Numbered from the stretch's first letter, positions 1 to 17,840 are shown. The stretch is DNA of 64,000 bases from Arctopsyche grandis (GCF_051622035.1 NC_135364.1:25660501-25724500); one strand, 5' to 3'. Notes: a model not told the origin generated them from the letters alone. Program-made: numbers and translations.

Positions 1-291
1 GGCGTCTGCGAGGGAGAGAGCGATCCGAGATAACTCTATTTAGCGGTAGCCGTTCCGTATTTATGAGGTTCGGGGTCGAACACGAAACGCTCGTCTCCAA
101 TAAATTCAGGATCAGATCGGATACTTCAGACCCTCGGGCGACTTTGCTGGTAAATACCGGCTGTCTGAGAAATGGCGTACGTGAATACGATATTACTAGG
201 TCTTTACATGTTTGAAAGTATTATACCTATAGTACGTCTGTATGTAGAAGTTCTACAGAACATAAATTGATGGATGTCCTTGGGTTGTTCC

Positions 292-895
292 TTAACCCTC
301 CCTCACCGACGTGGGGTATGCAAGTGCCTCAATTTTTACTATTTTCGTAATAACTATGTAGTATTCTTTATATTTCTTGTATTCCTAGAATGAACTACAA
401 GAAATTTATTTTAATAGATTTTGTTTGATTTAGAAAAGGGGTACATCGTAAAAAAATACATGTATATATTTCTACGTTCCAAAGTATGATTTAATGGTGG
501 TAGCGATAAGTCATGTTTTTGACTGTTCGCTTGCATATTCTTGTTGATCGATGAATCAATGCGAGAGAAAGAGACAGCTATATTGTGGTAAGCTGTTGTT
601 TTCGTCGCTTTTGGTGCGTGGCTATTGAGTCATGCAGTCGCCTGTTGGCCTTACCTATGTGCGTTTGCATGTCGATGGTTGTCGCTATTTTTTAATACAA
701 AAATAGTCAAAAACATGCTATAGGACTAAAACTTTTTTATGTTGACGTATGAAATGATTGATAAGATAAGATTGATAAGATTGAACCCATTTGTATTGAA
801 AAAAAGCTGTATTTTGATTTAAAAATACTGGGGTCTTACTCGACCCCGGTTCGGGACACTCGTTCGATCTTGACGCTCCGTCTTTCAAAGGTTAA
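292..895. mobile_element. TTAA-flanked repeat, copy 1 (piggyBac-like MITE candidate)
   Basis: TTAA is present at both borders (292-295 and 892-895). The interior is closely similar to 52855-53447, and similarity stops at the TTAA on both sides in both copies. The ends begin CCCTCCCTCACC and finish TCAAAGG, so the inverted terminal match is only a few bp. There is no ORF. TTAA duplication suggests piggyBac-type mobilisation. Confidence 0.6.
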
Positions 896-939
896 ATGGT
901 TAAATCATTATTGGACATTTTATTTGAAACATATTTATT

Positions 940-1107
940 GTATTTTATTTTATTTTACATTAATTTATACCAGGATGGCCTAACAACTAACCCCAATATG
1001 CCTTCTTGGACATTGTAAATTTGATACAAATATTATTAGTATGATACAAAGTACATAAATACATTTCAATTAACATCCACAGTCATCTATGGAAATTCGA
1101 GATTGTC
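940..1107 (-). repeat. LINE 3' UTR with terminal hairpin and A/T tail
   Basis: Downstream of the RT fragment on the - strand, the hairpin arms lie at 1009-1000 and 979-970 (CCAAGAAGGC and GCCATCCTGG). TATAAATTAATG and a TAAAA-repeat tail follow. The same hairpin, loop and tail end the SINE copies at 19187-19232 and 60411-60480. Confidence 0.75.
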
Positions 1108-1458
1108 AAAATCTCGTTAATATTTTGTCCACCTTTCGTCCATTCTTCTAGCCAAGTGGCCTGCCCATTGCCATTTAAATATCTTCACTCTATCCACCAT
1201 ATCCACTACTCTTGTCACACTTCTCACCCACGTATTCCGTTTCTTGTCTTTCCTCATTATGCCAACCATACAGCGTTCCTTACTTCTTTTAGTGCATTGG
1301 ACTTTGTGTAGCATCTTGGCGTTAAATGTCCAAGTTTCGCATTCATACTTCATCACTTGTAAAACGCAATGACCGAAAATCTTTTTATTCAGGAAGAGTG
1401 GCATTTTTGATTTAAAAACAACATTCATTCGTCCAAATGTACTCCATCCTAATTTCAT
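1108..1458 (-). pseudogene. Non-LTR retrotransposon reverse transcriptase, C-terminal fragment
   Basis: The - strand ORF (113 codons) reads F-G-R-M-N-V-V-F-K-S-K-M-P-L-F-L-N-K-K, then Y-E-C-E-T-W-T-F-N-A-K and K-W-Q-W-A-G-H-L-A-R-R. These are hallmarks of the region after the RT domain in animal LINE ORF2 proteins (Y-G-C-E-T-W / K-W-x-W-A-G-H-x-A-R). The copy is 5'-truncated with no endonuclease or RT core. Its 3' UTR continues to ~940, where it ends in a hairpin and a TAAAA-type tail (separate entry). Confidence 0.85.
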
Positions 1459-1499
1459 ACGTCTCTTTATTTCTTCTACATAACAAAAATTCTATTGAT

Positions 1500-2300
1500 A
1501 ACTAGCTTACCTCGATAAAATAAACGAATTTTTGTTATTAATCTACAAGAATAGCCAAAATACGATTTTTCTAAGTGGAATTTTATTTAATTCTCATATA
1601 AAGACAATTTAATACATTATCTCTATTAATTCAATTCAGATTCGTGTAAATACGAGTAAATACTAGTACGAGCTTTTAGCTCGCAATTTTACCGATTTAA
1701 AATTCAGCACACTTCCAATTAACTCTTTTAAACGAAAACAAAAAATAGTGTGGCCAGAACACTATCTCAATACACATCTTTCAATAGAAAATACTCAATA
1801 TAAAATAGTATTAACAGTGGGAAAAAATCCCAAGTGAAAATACGTACTTTTGACTTTTGATTTGAACTGGTCGACTACTTAGATATATTTTAAAGCTGAA
1901 AAATACTAAAAATGAAAGATAAAATACCCAATTAAAGATAACAATATTCATTTTGAACAAGAAATTGACAGATTTTGAGACATCGACCGAACAACAGCAA
2001 GATATAGAAAAATCGCGCGATTTAAAAAACACATATGTATATCTCTGAATCTCGAGCAAATTAACATTTTTTATTACCAGATTCGTATTCACTGGGCATA
2101 TATCTATAAGAAAAGTCATATTTCGTCTCTGTACCAAAAAAAAAATCGTCATTTGTCGAACAGTGTTATTTGGCCTAAATATTCTGGACACATCGTATTA
2201 AAATAAGTGATAACAATTTGTGAATTAGTTCAAACAGAAATAATGCTTTTAGAGCTGAAAATTGGGCTTTCAAATAATACGGCTCATATATGTATGTATT
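1500..2300 (-). repeat. Dispersed repeat related to 38150-39500
   Basis: Shares several long blocks with 38147-38760 (opposite orientation) and 39410-39500. Examples are AAATCGCGCGATTTAAAAAA, ACTTGGGATTTTTTCCCACT (reversed) and AACAATTTGTGAATTA. The ORFs across it (126 and 75 codons) follow the repeat and are not conserved proteins. Confidence 0.6.
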
Positions 2301-2439
2301 CATTTTACATTTGCATACAAAATTTCTATTGTATAAATTCAATTGTAAATCGCGCTAAGCATTCAACGTTAATTCGCTATTCATCTCCAGGGATGGAACC
2401 TTTGATAATAATCCAACCCGACGAATTCGATTAAACACC

Positions 2440-3170
2440 ATTTTCCGAGGCTTTGATCCGTGACAGGACCCTGTCAAATCGCTTAATCAGTTGTAAAACT
2501 CAAACCCGTATTATTTTACAGGCTCGACCCCGATTATTCATTTAGCGAAGCACCGGAATCAAAAGTAGTTCGGGCGGGGAATATTTTCGATAATATATCA
2601 CAATGGAGACTTGCGGTCGAACAGGACGCATTTTTTCGGATTAATGTGCTCGGCTGGGTGTGATCTACTCGGCTGTGGTTTAAGATACGATCTGGGTTTT
2701 TGTTTGAGAGCTAGGCTGGCATAATTTCGGAATGTGACATGTGGCTGAGAAACCAGCCAGCCTCAATCCTGACCTTTCACCGGAAGAACAACCAACACCC
2801 AGCGTGTTCCAATGGCATTGACAGTGATAATTCTCCCAAATTTATACGGCTTGTCAGCAAACGCGATGAAGAATGATGGTGCCGCTCACCAAAAATCATT
2901 GTAACAATTTTCTTGACGCGAGATATTTTTTCTGTTATTATTTTTCATTGGTTCTGCTGTTTTTTTTCCACTTGAAGATAGTCGTGATTTTATAACACAT
3001 AAAGGAAATTCATCATGCGAATGATCTAAGTTTTTGATATCATACTCAGTTTCGCCTAATGAGACCTTGATTTCGATGGAAAAAATTAGGCGCACATACC
3101 AAAGCGGCGAATTTCATTATTTTATAGTACAATTCCCATACTGTAAGACGTAAAAGAACATTTTTTTTAT
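2440..3170. other. Unassigned sequence upstream of the cuticle gene
   Basis: Less AT-rich than the flanks around 2440-2880, and neither repeat nor coding matches were noticed. A 69-codon - strand ORF (2886-3095) has no recognisable motif. It may contain the missing first exon or regulatory DNA of the cuticle gene, but I could not show that. Confidence 0.3.
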
Positions 3171-3179
3171 TATATTTTG

Positions 3180-3400
3180 CTTTTTATTGTTCGTAAATTA
3201 TGTTCAACGTACATCTTAGATCTATTCCATAATAATAGCTACTGATCTAGTGATCATTATCTGTACTTTACACATTATTTTGTATTGTTATTATTTATGG
3301 TATCATCGCATTTCAATGTTAGTGTATTAGCATCACAGGAAAAAAAAATCAAAAGCATATGTATATTATTTTTAACTAAAGACTACAGATAATATTACGA
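3180..3400 (+). repeat. Dispersed AT-rich repeat (also at 21740-21950 and 55330-55560)
   Basis: The three loci share a landmark order: TTTTTATT, AATTATGTTC, GCTACTGATCTA, ...TAATGTTAGTGTA and GGAAAAA. The copies at 21740-21950 (- strand) and 55330-55560 (+) are nearly alike, while this one is more diverged. No ends could be fixed. Confidence 0.5.
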
Positions 3401-3595
3401 GCGTCGAGTCAACGTTGTGTGTTTGCCCCTTTTATAAATACAATAAATGTCTGGTTTATTAATAAATATATGCGAAGATCTGTCGGGTAATATATTGGAC
3501 AATCTATCGGACAATCTGTTGGGCAATTGCAGTCACAATTGCAACGATGAAATAATAGGTAGCAGGTAGCAAACTTTTTAGCTTGATTAGGATTT

Positions 3596-3940
3596 TATTT
3601 TATACATACATATATATGTATAAGGAAGGCCTAACAGGTAAACTCCAATGCGTCATGGCTAATTAAAAACAAAACAATTTCACAGAGCATCATAGAGACA
3701 TCTATGGACAAATTCGACAAACATTTTTATATATCAGCAAATTTGAGATGCTATAAACTCGATAGGGCAGTCTGCCAATTTTTTGAATCGTTTCAATGAA
3801 ATCAGATAAATTGGCAAACTCTGACAAGAAATAATCGACCTAGAGTCACATATCCAAGGTCTGGCCAGCAACACCCGGCCAGGGAATGAACCTGTGACCA
3901 CTGGTTTAACTGCATTTTTATATGATCTCAAAATGTCATT
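3596..3940 (-). mobile_element. tRNA-derived SINE, hairpin type A
   Basis: Antisense copy. The tail hairpin is partly decayed (AAGGAAGGCC at ~3622). The middle module (TTTGCCAATTTATCTGATTTC reversed) lies at ~3770-3830. A promoter-like B box (GGTTCATTCCC in sense) is near 3892. Confidence 0.75.
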
Positions 3941-3959
3941 TAAGCTACATATATAATAT

Positions 3960-4700
3960 ACAAGAATTGATAATTTGTTTAATCCTTGAAAAACTTTTTA
4001 TCCAATTAATCGAGATGATATAATTTGTCGCAACAAGTTGGAAGAAGAATTGCATCGTCTATATTTGGGCTCGTGAATACTCGTGGATACTTTTATACAA
4101 TACATAACTTAATTTGACAAACAAAAAAAACAGTATTTCATTGTTGCTGTTGCTTACTATTTATTATATAAGCTTGTAGTTTGTATAAAAGAGCATTAAA
4201 TTGTGAGTGTCAAAAAAAAATAATCATGAAGTCTTTACATTACAATACTATAATACAAACTTACGTTCAATTGTTGTTTTTTTTTTTTTTCAATTATAAT
4301 CACGGCTATTGTTGTTATTACATATTAGTTTGAAAATTTAATTTTTGAATATTATTTGTCAAAAAAAAAATGTGCCGCGACCAAAATAAGTTTTGTAAAT
4401 TGCTATTACTTAATAACGTCCGCGATTAATTTTATTTCTCAATGAATCGTATCTTTGGAATGCCGCCTCCGTTGCTAATATAATATATTATAATGTCGTG
4501 GTAAAATACATACTACTATATTTAAATTTCAACGTACATACATACGTGGTATCCAGCTAGACTACAACATAAATTCAATTGGCGCCTCCATTCTGCTGCA
4601 TCGTCAGGATTCAATTTGTTTATCCCTGTCGAGATGTGTACTTTCATGCTGGTTCGAACCATTCCGTTGCATTGCTGCATTCCATTAATCATCGTTTCTG
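3960..4700. other. AT-rich sequence, probable intron 1 of the cuticle gene
   Basis: This stretch ends in the acceptor used by the cuticle exon at 4713. It holds poly-A and poly-T runs and no recognisable element. No convincing short ATG exon with a phase-0 donor was found. Confidence 0.4.
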
Positions 4701-4712
4701 TTTGTTTTTCAG

Positions 4713-6527
4713 GTTGCAGTGTTTGCGATGATCAATAGAATAACTCCGGTCGGTGCTCTGCCACTTCAGCGAGATGCAGCAGAAGACATAATAACTGGAC
4801 AAGAGTTCCTCACTCTTTTAGGTAGCCATTCAAACAAAGAACATTTAGTTTACGATATCAATAAGAAAGAAGCACCCAGAATACACGCTCAAGACGGCGA
4901 ACTGTCAAATTTGCACGACGATGTAATATTGAGCGATTCGCAAGACCGTCATACGCCGATCAGCCGAAACTCCAGAAGCAACAAAGAGGAGTCCAGGGAG
5001 AATAGTTTAAAAAATGAACCGATCCCCATCAAAAAGGAGGACATTTCAGACGACGACGACTTGCACTTTGCCGGCTCTAGTTATTACAGAGAAAACGAAA
5101 ACAACGAACGACTAAAGAATACCTATTCGTCTAGTGCTATTCCATCGCACTTTGACGATGACACTCCGAAGATCATTGGGGTGCGTGTAACATCATCCGT
5201 GGCTGTCGGTCGTGGGAACAAATCGCCCAGAATATTGATCAACCAAGACGTATCAGATCTGCCCAACGCTGACGAAATCAGAAAAAAATCCAAGATAATA
5301 GAAGCCGAAAACAAATACTCGAACGACAGCCCCACAACTTGGAGACCTCCTGCGCTACGATTCTTAAACCATGAGTATTACAAAGGTGCTTCGTCAAACA
5401 GGCATTCGATTTCAACCCTACCAGGACCATTAGGAGGTGCTAATGAAGACTACATCCAACAGCAGAAAGAAAGGGAACTAGCTAGAAAGAAGCCAGAAGT
5501 CGTACATCCTTATCAAAGATCAATAATATACCACGGCAATTCTAGAGATTCGCAAAGACCCCGTTCATTCTCATACAGTTCAGTCATTAACACTTTTGGC
5601 GATTCCAAACTGACTACGGTGAATGATTGGATCTCTTCGACCAAAGCTGATTCAGTCGCTACCGAGGCAACAGCCGGTTATGTCACTATTATAAACCACA
5701 ACGGCGATAACAGAGTAGATGCCATCAAGGAGATAGTAGATACAGACATAGATCTGAAGAGCGGTAGCGAAGTCAAGGCTTCGAAGATCAACGCACCTGC
5801 CCAAATCATTCCAAGTTTGCCTATAGTGTACGGTGAGCCGGCTAAGATTTATTCAGAACCAGCTAAAATTTACAGCGAGCCAGCTAAAATTTACGGCAAG
5901 CCAGAGGAGATATATTCAGAGCCTGCGAAGGTGTACAGCGAACCGGCAAAAAACTACGGGGAACCATCAAAGGTGTACAGCGAACCGGCCAAAGTGTACG
6001 GAGAGCCGGCTAAAATATACGGAGAACCGTCGAAAGTTTACAGCCAACCTGCTGCCATATACCACTCGTTGCCGACTGTAGTCAACAAGCATGAGAGTCA
6101 AAGTAGCAAAACGGGTGAAACTAGTTTTGAGCAAAACGCGCCGGGAGCTGGAAGCGAATCTGACAATGCAAACTCGAGCCAAAACCAAACCAACGATACT
6201 AAAGCACCGCAAACTAGAGGAAGAAGTCGTGGGTCTGGCGAGCAGAATTATGAAGTCGACGAGTCAATCAGTGTGATGACCAATGGTAGGACGCATGGCG
6301 TTCAGGACAAAGCTGATGAAGATGGACAGAAAGTAGGCTACGTTGTCGAGGGTAATAACTATAGAAAGTACAGAGTTGAAAAACGTACTCCTGATGGGTT
6401 CATCGTTGGGGAGTATGGAGTTGTGAGTCACGACGATGGAAGCTTAAGAGGAGTTCGTTATACAGCTGATGGAACCACCAACCCTCGGCTCATACACGAC
6501 GCACTGATGAAATTCCTCTCGTTATAA
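4713..6527 (+). CDS. Cuticular protein with RR-2-like chitin-binding domain (last, large exon)
   Basis: This is a structural cuticle protein, secreted and expected to bind chitin. The exon follows a 3' splice site (TTTGTTTTTCAG at 4701-4712) and reads V-A-V-F-A-M-I-N-R in phase 0, which looks like the second half of a signal peptide. The start codon therefore lies in a short upstream exon that I could not place. About 604 residues are encoded here. The body is polar and low in complexity. Residues ~371-447 (5829-6059) are eleven 7-residue repeats of consensus Y-[GS]-E-P-[AS]-K-[IV]. The C-terminus (~541-585) carries G-E-Y-G-V-V-S-H-D-D-G-S-L-R-G-V-R-Y-T-A-D-G, the core of the Rebers-Riddiford RR-2 consensus, followed by a 17-residue tail. 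The reading frame is intact over 1.8 kb. Such length and a C-terminal domain are unusual for the family, whose members are often 100-250 aa. The domain call is firm; the gene's exact name is not. Confidence 0.88.
   Translation, partial: VAVFAMINRITPVGALPLQRDAAEDIITGQEFLTLLGSHSNKEHLVYDINKKEAPRIHAQDGELSNLHDDVILSDSQDRHTPISRNSRSNKEESRENSLKNEPIPIKKEDISDDDDLHFAGSSYYRENENNERLKNTYSSSAIPSHFDDDTPKIIGVRVTSSVAVGRGNKSPRILINQDVSDLPNADEIRKKSKIIEAENKYSNDSPTTWRPPALRFLNHEYYKGASSNRHSISTLPGPLGGANEDYIQQQKERELARKKPEVVHPYQRSIIYHGNSRDSQRPRSFSYSSVINTFGDSKLTTVNDWISSTKADSVATEATAGYVTIINHNGDNRVDAIKEIVDTDIDLKSGSEVKASKINAPAQIIPSLPIVYGEPAKIYSEPAKIYSEPAKIYGKPEEIYSEPAKVYSEPAKNYGEPSKVYSEPAKVYGEPAKIYGEPSKVYSQPAAIYHSLPTVVNKHESQSSKTGETSFEQNAPGAGSESDNANSSQNQTNDTKAPQTRGRSRGSGEQNYEVDESISVMTNGRTHGVQDKADEDGQKVGYVVEGNNYRKYRVEKRTPDGFIVGEYGVVSHDDGSLRGVRYTADGTTNPRLIHDALMKFLSL
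5829..6059 (+). repeat. 21-bp tandem repeat coding for YGEPAKI-type heptads
   Basis: Eleven consecutive 21-bp units lie in frame within the cuticle gene. Unit variants include YGEPAKI, YSEPAKI, YGKPEEI, YSEPAKV, YSEPAKN, YGEPSKV and YSQPAAI. Tyr and Pro are invariant and the third codon positions vary, so the array is under protein-level constraint and is not a fresh slippage product. Confidence 0.9.
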
Positions 6528-6784
6528 ATAATTTGAAATGCCAACCTTTGATGCCATGATAATACTCAATTATCTTTAATTGAAACAAGTCATAATTTAT
6601 AGTTTGATTTTATTATTAAATATATGTATACGATGAAATTTGTATTAAGGTAAAGTTGGCCCAACTGATAGAGAGATTTGTATGCAAACAAAATGGCGGA
6701 CATGTCTTTAGTGATTCGTTTGTCGTAGCTGCTTCACAGCGACTTGCAACTTGTCAGCCAGCAGATTTAAGTTTTGTTCACAAC

Positions 6785-6969
6785 CAGTGCCGGCCTTACA
6801 CCCTCGGGCATTTTTTTCTAAACACCCTTTCGCCTTTAGCACTCTAATCTAAAATTTTGTATGGCTTTTGGCGCTCTAATTTTAAATTTTAGAGCGCCAT
6901 TGGCGCATCGTGTGGCGCCCTAACTTATTTGGCACCACACGATGCGCCCCCCCCCTAAAACCGATACTG
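6785..6969. mobile_element. hAT-type MITE with intact 8-bp target duplication
   Basis: The 185-bp element starts CAGTGCCGGCC and ends CCGATACTG. It is flanked by a perfect 8-bp duplication TTCACAAC at 6777-6784 and 6970-6977, as expected for hAT transposition. The interior repeats TTGGCGC/GAGCGCC motifs. A second copy lies at 23136-23351. It has no coding capacity. Confidence 0.9.
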
Positions 6970-6989
6970 TTCACAACATAATATAATTG

Positions 6990-9600
6990 GTCTGGTGATC
7001 ATATTTGCAATGGTTGTTGTCTTTCAATGACTTAAAATACTATTAAATAAAGAACCACACATTGTAATTAGACCGAAAAATCTTCAAGTCAGTGTTTACT
7101 TTCACATAAGGGTTCATTTGCATGTTTTGTTCATAGCGAGGAATTAAAAAAAAAGAAAAACAACTCTAAAAAAGTATTATTTAACTAAACGGAAAAGCTT
7201 ATGTTCATCGTGCATTCGTTTTGGATTGTCGAGCTTTATATTTTGAGTAATTTATTGTATTTTTTTAAAATATTATTTACTTTGTGTAATTGTGAAAAAT
7301 CAATGCGTTGGTTTTTATTGATGGTTTTACTTATATTGAGTAAATTTAATTACAAGGAATTGTGTAAAACAGTAAAATGTCAAAATATGTTTATTATCGA
7401 TCGATAGTTGAACACAATATATTATATATATTCTAAGTTTTATTAGATAATATGTATTTTTCATTAAGTCTGGCCTAATCTACAAACTCATTTGAATCGT
7501 AAAGCCTAAAGCGTAGATTCCAAATGTTGTTTGTAGTAATTAGACACATTTTTATGAAGAATAATGTAATGTTAAGATGCGCAAATTCGGCCAAAATTCA
7601 TCGGCCATTTTGTGAACTTCTGATTGTGAGTATTATTCAAAATGAAAGTTGTTAAGTCGTGCTTAATAATATCTATACATACTTTAGATCCTACTGCTTA
7701 TTGAATCTTCTTTGTGAATTGTTTTAATTTTAAGCTATCCGTAGTATTGAAATTATATAAATGATCATTTTTGTATTACAAATTACAAAATTCATCACCG
7801 ACACTCGAAATTGTTCAATTAGGACAGGAATAGTTTTGAAGCATATCTTTGACAAATAAAAGACTTTCGATTGTGTTATTGTATTTATTGAATCTTTCGG
7901 TATATTTATTTGAAATTAAATTTTTAAACATTTGCTTTTTATGTATGTATCTATATAATCCAGAAATAGTTAAATCTACCGTACCCAAGTATGCTTATGT
8001 TTCAGTCTTGAGATTTGGGTAGAGTGTGATTATAATAGTTACAATATATCTACATGTAAAAATTAATACAAATTTCACATCATTAAGTGGCAGTTTGAAT
8101 TTTATTGTTTTCTTCAACGGGATAAATAATCAAAATTAATCCACTAATAATATAAAATTTGTTTATGCATACATATAAACGTTCGCATGAAGTTACAGAC
8201 AATGCAATGGTGTAATTACAGATGACTCAAGATTTTTATATTATAATATTTAATATTATTTCGTTATTACACGTACATCGTTGTATAAATTTAAACATTT
8301 ACATTTAACAAAATCTATGTATGTAGAATTTCAACATTTACGAATATTATTCAACGCTTTTCAGTTGATTATTATTACATATATTAGTGCTGGGTCAAAC
8401 ATGACATTTAATTTTCCTTATTATGAAGTAAAACGCAGTGCAGTTTTAATGCAAAAATATTATATATTGATACACATTTATTATATATATTCAAAATATT
8501 AGTTATTTTAATAAATACATGTATACTACGTATAAACTTTTTGAATGTATAGTAAACAATGGAAATTTTAAACTATATAATAAGTAAACAACAATTCAAA
8601 TATGCAATAACATGTTTTTTTCTTAATGTATGTAATTGCAAAATTTTACAATAAACAACACTTCTTTCATGCAACATTTTGTGACTATTATTTTTATTCA
8701 ACTTGAGAGTATTAAATATGTATACAATGATATTGAAATTTTTGTATAATGTAAGTATTCATCTAATATTAAACCGCAATGTTTTATAACAAATGATATT
8801 ATTTGACTAATATGAAAACTTTTGAACATTCTACTATTTTTTTTCATATGAAGAACACAAGTTGTTATTCACAATTTATTTTTTAATGAAATTTTATATT
8901 AAAATTGTATCATTGGAATGTCTTATTTACACAAAATGCATTAATTTTAATTCAAAACTCATTACCGCAATTGTACCTATATATTTAATAATTAACTTCA
9001 GTAAAACTTAATTTTTTTCAACACTGCATAAGCCATTACATTAAAAATATAAGGAACATTATCATAATTTATAATATATTATACATAAATAACACCATAA
9101 CATTGGTCATTAACAATGAATTAATTATCTCTAATGCAAATAACTTTTTATAGTGATTCGTAACCATCAACAAAATATGGATACATTTGAAAGTGCTAAA
9201 AGTATTCCACTTAAAATTATGGCTAATCTCAAACAAAACAAAACATTTTGTAAATCTTAATATTTTTGACATGTAATTAATTACGTCCTTTATAATTATA
9301 CACCGGACACTTTAATAGAAGCTTATAAACTTATATATTACATAAGAATAATGTTTGTTTCAATATAATTGAATAGCCTTAATCCGAGTAAACTTTTCAA
9401 GTTCAAACAAAGTTGGTCAATAATATATAGAGATTGATAAAACTAGTAAATGTTTTAATGCTTATTCACTAGCAACTACATACAACGAAATGAGAAAGAA
9501 TCCAAATATCACTCATATTAATCCTAAAACTTATAATATTATCACATTGATCAAACAAAGCAAAGCATTAATCACAAACAGAATTCTTTCGAAATACAAT
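6990..9600. other. Very AT-rich intergenic region between convergent genes
   Basis: About 2.6 kb between the cuticle gene and the uridine phosphorylase 3' end. Short ORFs (62-73 codons) are all AT-rich noise. It should hold the phosphorylase 3' UTR. No mobile element with clear ends was seen. Confidence 0.5.
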
Positions 9601-9649
9601 GGAAATCATCGGAGAAAAAATCGACACAGCCGGAAACGAAACTTTGAAT

Positions 9650-15623
<5,974 letters not shown>

Positions 15624-15704
15624 CGTAGATACTATTATGAGGATATAATACTATACTATATATATAATAGTAGGAAACGACAAACACACACGAAGACTAA
15701 TCGA

Positions 15705-15743
15705 CGACTGGAAACGAGTTGGCCATTTGCCCCTCCTTTTATA
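15705..15743 (-). promoter_or_regulatory. TATA box and initiator of uridine phosphorylase
   Basis: Reading the - strand, TATAAAAGG occupies 15743-15735 and CCAGTCG, an arthropod-type initiator, lies at ~15711-15705. The A is about 34 bp downstream of the first T of the TATA box. The predicted 5' UTR to the ATG at 15623 is ~86 nt. Confidence 0.65.
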
Positions 15744-16169
15744 GACGCTTAGCAAACGGCTTATGTTTATTTTGAATTCGCATGACGTGGTTTGTTTGCA
15801 CAATATTTTGGCAGATAATAGCGAGACACACCTCCACGGAGAACTACACATGTACGTCACCGTTAGAATTTAGCATAGTTGTTTGGTTGTGAGCAGTTAG
15901 AAAGTATATGATGAAATATCTTGAAATGTGTGTGTGTGTGTGTTGACGTTTTAAGGACGTTTAATTGAATTTCCTCGATCGTTCCGTTTGGCATCTTGTA
16001 ATTGAGGCTTGAAATGGACCACTTGGAATTCTGTTTATGCGAGCTATTACTTGCACAAGTCTGCGTCAAGATTGATTTAGATTGAAAAATTAATATCATC
16101 ATATATATGTATATAAGGTTAATTGGATTATTAGTCACATTGCGATCGCCCAAAAGACAATTTTTGCTA

Positions 16170-16330
16170 TGAAAATCGCGTATACGGAATATTTAGCACT
16201 CGAGTTCTCGTTAGTGTGATAGTTATCGTTAGTTTGATGAACTTTTCGGCGGCCACATTTTCCGTTATAGAGATTTTAGTGACTTTTGAGCGAGAGCTTT
16301 GTGACCAATAATCACCGAACCATATATTGT
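16170..16330 (+). repeat. Dispersed block with TTCTCGTTAGT..ACCGAACCATATA
   Basis: Copy of the block at 17270-17420, 62575-62725 and (reversed) 13665-13790. It has an internal direct duplication of GTTAGTRTGATRG. It lies upstream of the uridine phosphorylase proximal promoter. Confidence 0.65.
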
Positions 16331-16339
16331 AGTATAAGG

Positions 16340-16930
16340 GATAATATTTTTGGCACGCCTGTAAAATATACTACATGACATATGTCAAAACGACATTTAA
16401 TGTTAAATTAACATCTCTAAAATAGCTCGCAAGATCCAATTGGGGTCCACCCAGCAAATCAAAGTCAAATGGGTTGTCAGCAACAAAAATAAAATTTTAC
16501 GTTTCAGTGAAACCATAACCAGGTACATTTTCGTTGGGTATAGTTCAGGGAAATCATATCCAATTACATTTTCACTGGCCCCTATCAGTGAAATTATAAT
16601 TTTTGACAGTTGAATGATAGTGCGTCGCCCCGCTCTTGTCCATTCCCACTCTCCTCATGGTCACTCACACATCGTAATATCCATCCAAACACATCGTAAT
16701 ATCATAGCAGCCAATACTTATTTATTTAAGGGTTAGGTTAGATTAGGTTAAGTTGGGGTTGGCTCTATTTATTTAAGATTAGGTTGTTATTATTTATTAT
16801 TTTATCAAATATTATTTTTTTACTGGCAACCCATTTGACGTTTGATTTGCCGAATCTGTCGAGCGAGATATTTTAGAGTGGGGCACTCATTGTAGTTGCA
16901 TGGCGAAATGTTTTAGAGATGGTCATTCGC
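16340..16930. mobile_element. TIR element with telomere-like loop, copy 2
   Basis: The left arm (CTCTAAAATAGCTCGC..CAAATGGGTTGTCAGCAACA, 16416-16485) is inverted at the right (ACTGGCAACCCATTTGACGT..GAGCGAGATATTTTAGAG, 16822-16880). The interior contains CAGTGAAA motifs and GGGTTAGGTTAGATTAGGTT at 16730. Confidence 0.65.
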
Positions 16931-17269
16931 ATTATTGTCGTGATAAGTACCTGATTTGTCTGGAAATAGGGCTATTTTGCCGGGTAATGGTACCCTATAT
17001 ATAATATAGCTATTATGTGTGTCCGTGTGTCTCTGTATCTGTGCATCTGCGATAACGCTGGCCGTACTATAATAGTCGTTTAAAAAAGAACTAACATATG
17101 TACATACGTCATAGCTAAATCGCTGTCAACAAAATGTATGAATATGTACAAAATGTCTGCCACTGTAATGACACAATAAAATAAACCACTGCCAATAAGT
17201 ACACGAATATAATAACAAAAGAAAAAAGCTTATATATATTAATTGGATTATTAGTCACATTGCGGTGGT

Positions 17270-17735
17270 CACATTAAAATCGCGAATACACAATATTTGG
17301 CACACAAGTTCTCGTTAGTATGATAGTTATCGTTAGTATGATGAACTTTTCGGCTGCCAGATGTTCCGTTATAGAGATTTTAGTGACTTTGTGACCAGTA
17401 ATCACCGAACCATATACATATATACTGTTTGTTACCAATTTTTCCTCTAGACAAATACGGCGCTAAGTCTCTGAGCGTTTAACGCCATCTTTTGAAAGTT
17501 TATTTAAACAATTAATTTTTCTATTGGTGTTTAATATTGTTTCTATGTAGGTAGATAGGTAGTTTTTACCATTTTTTTTTCATATTGAACAATTAAATAT
17601 AAATATATTTAAAAAGTATTTGAAAAAAATTAGACCGCGTGCGGATCGAATACACATTTCCTTTAATTTTTTATTATTTTATAATTTAATATGCCAACAC
17701 CCATGCGAAGATATTACATCGTTTACAACACTAGT
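17270..17735 (+). mobile_element. Helitron-like / composite repeat (+ copy)
   Basis: Reverse complement of 13355-13790. It starts with the TTCTCGTTAGTATGATAG block, includes CTCTGAGCGTTTAACGCCAT, and ends ...TTACAACACTAG|T at 17734. With its partner it brackets the proximal first exon of uridine phosphorylase. Confidence 0.5.
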
Positions 17736-17837
17736 TATACAATAATATGTTGGGTATTAAATTAAGTAAATGAATGTATGTAAATTTATTTAATACATTT
17801 TTCCTCTGTAAAATGAACAAAAAAATATCTAAAATCA

Positions 17838-17840
<3 letters not shown>

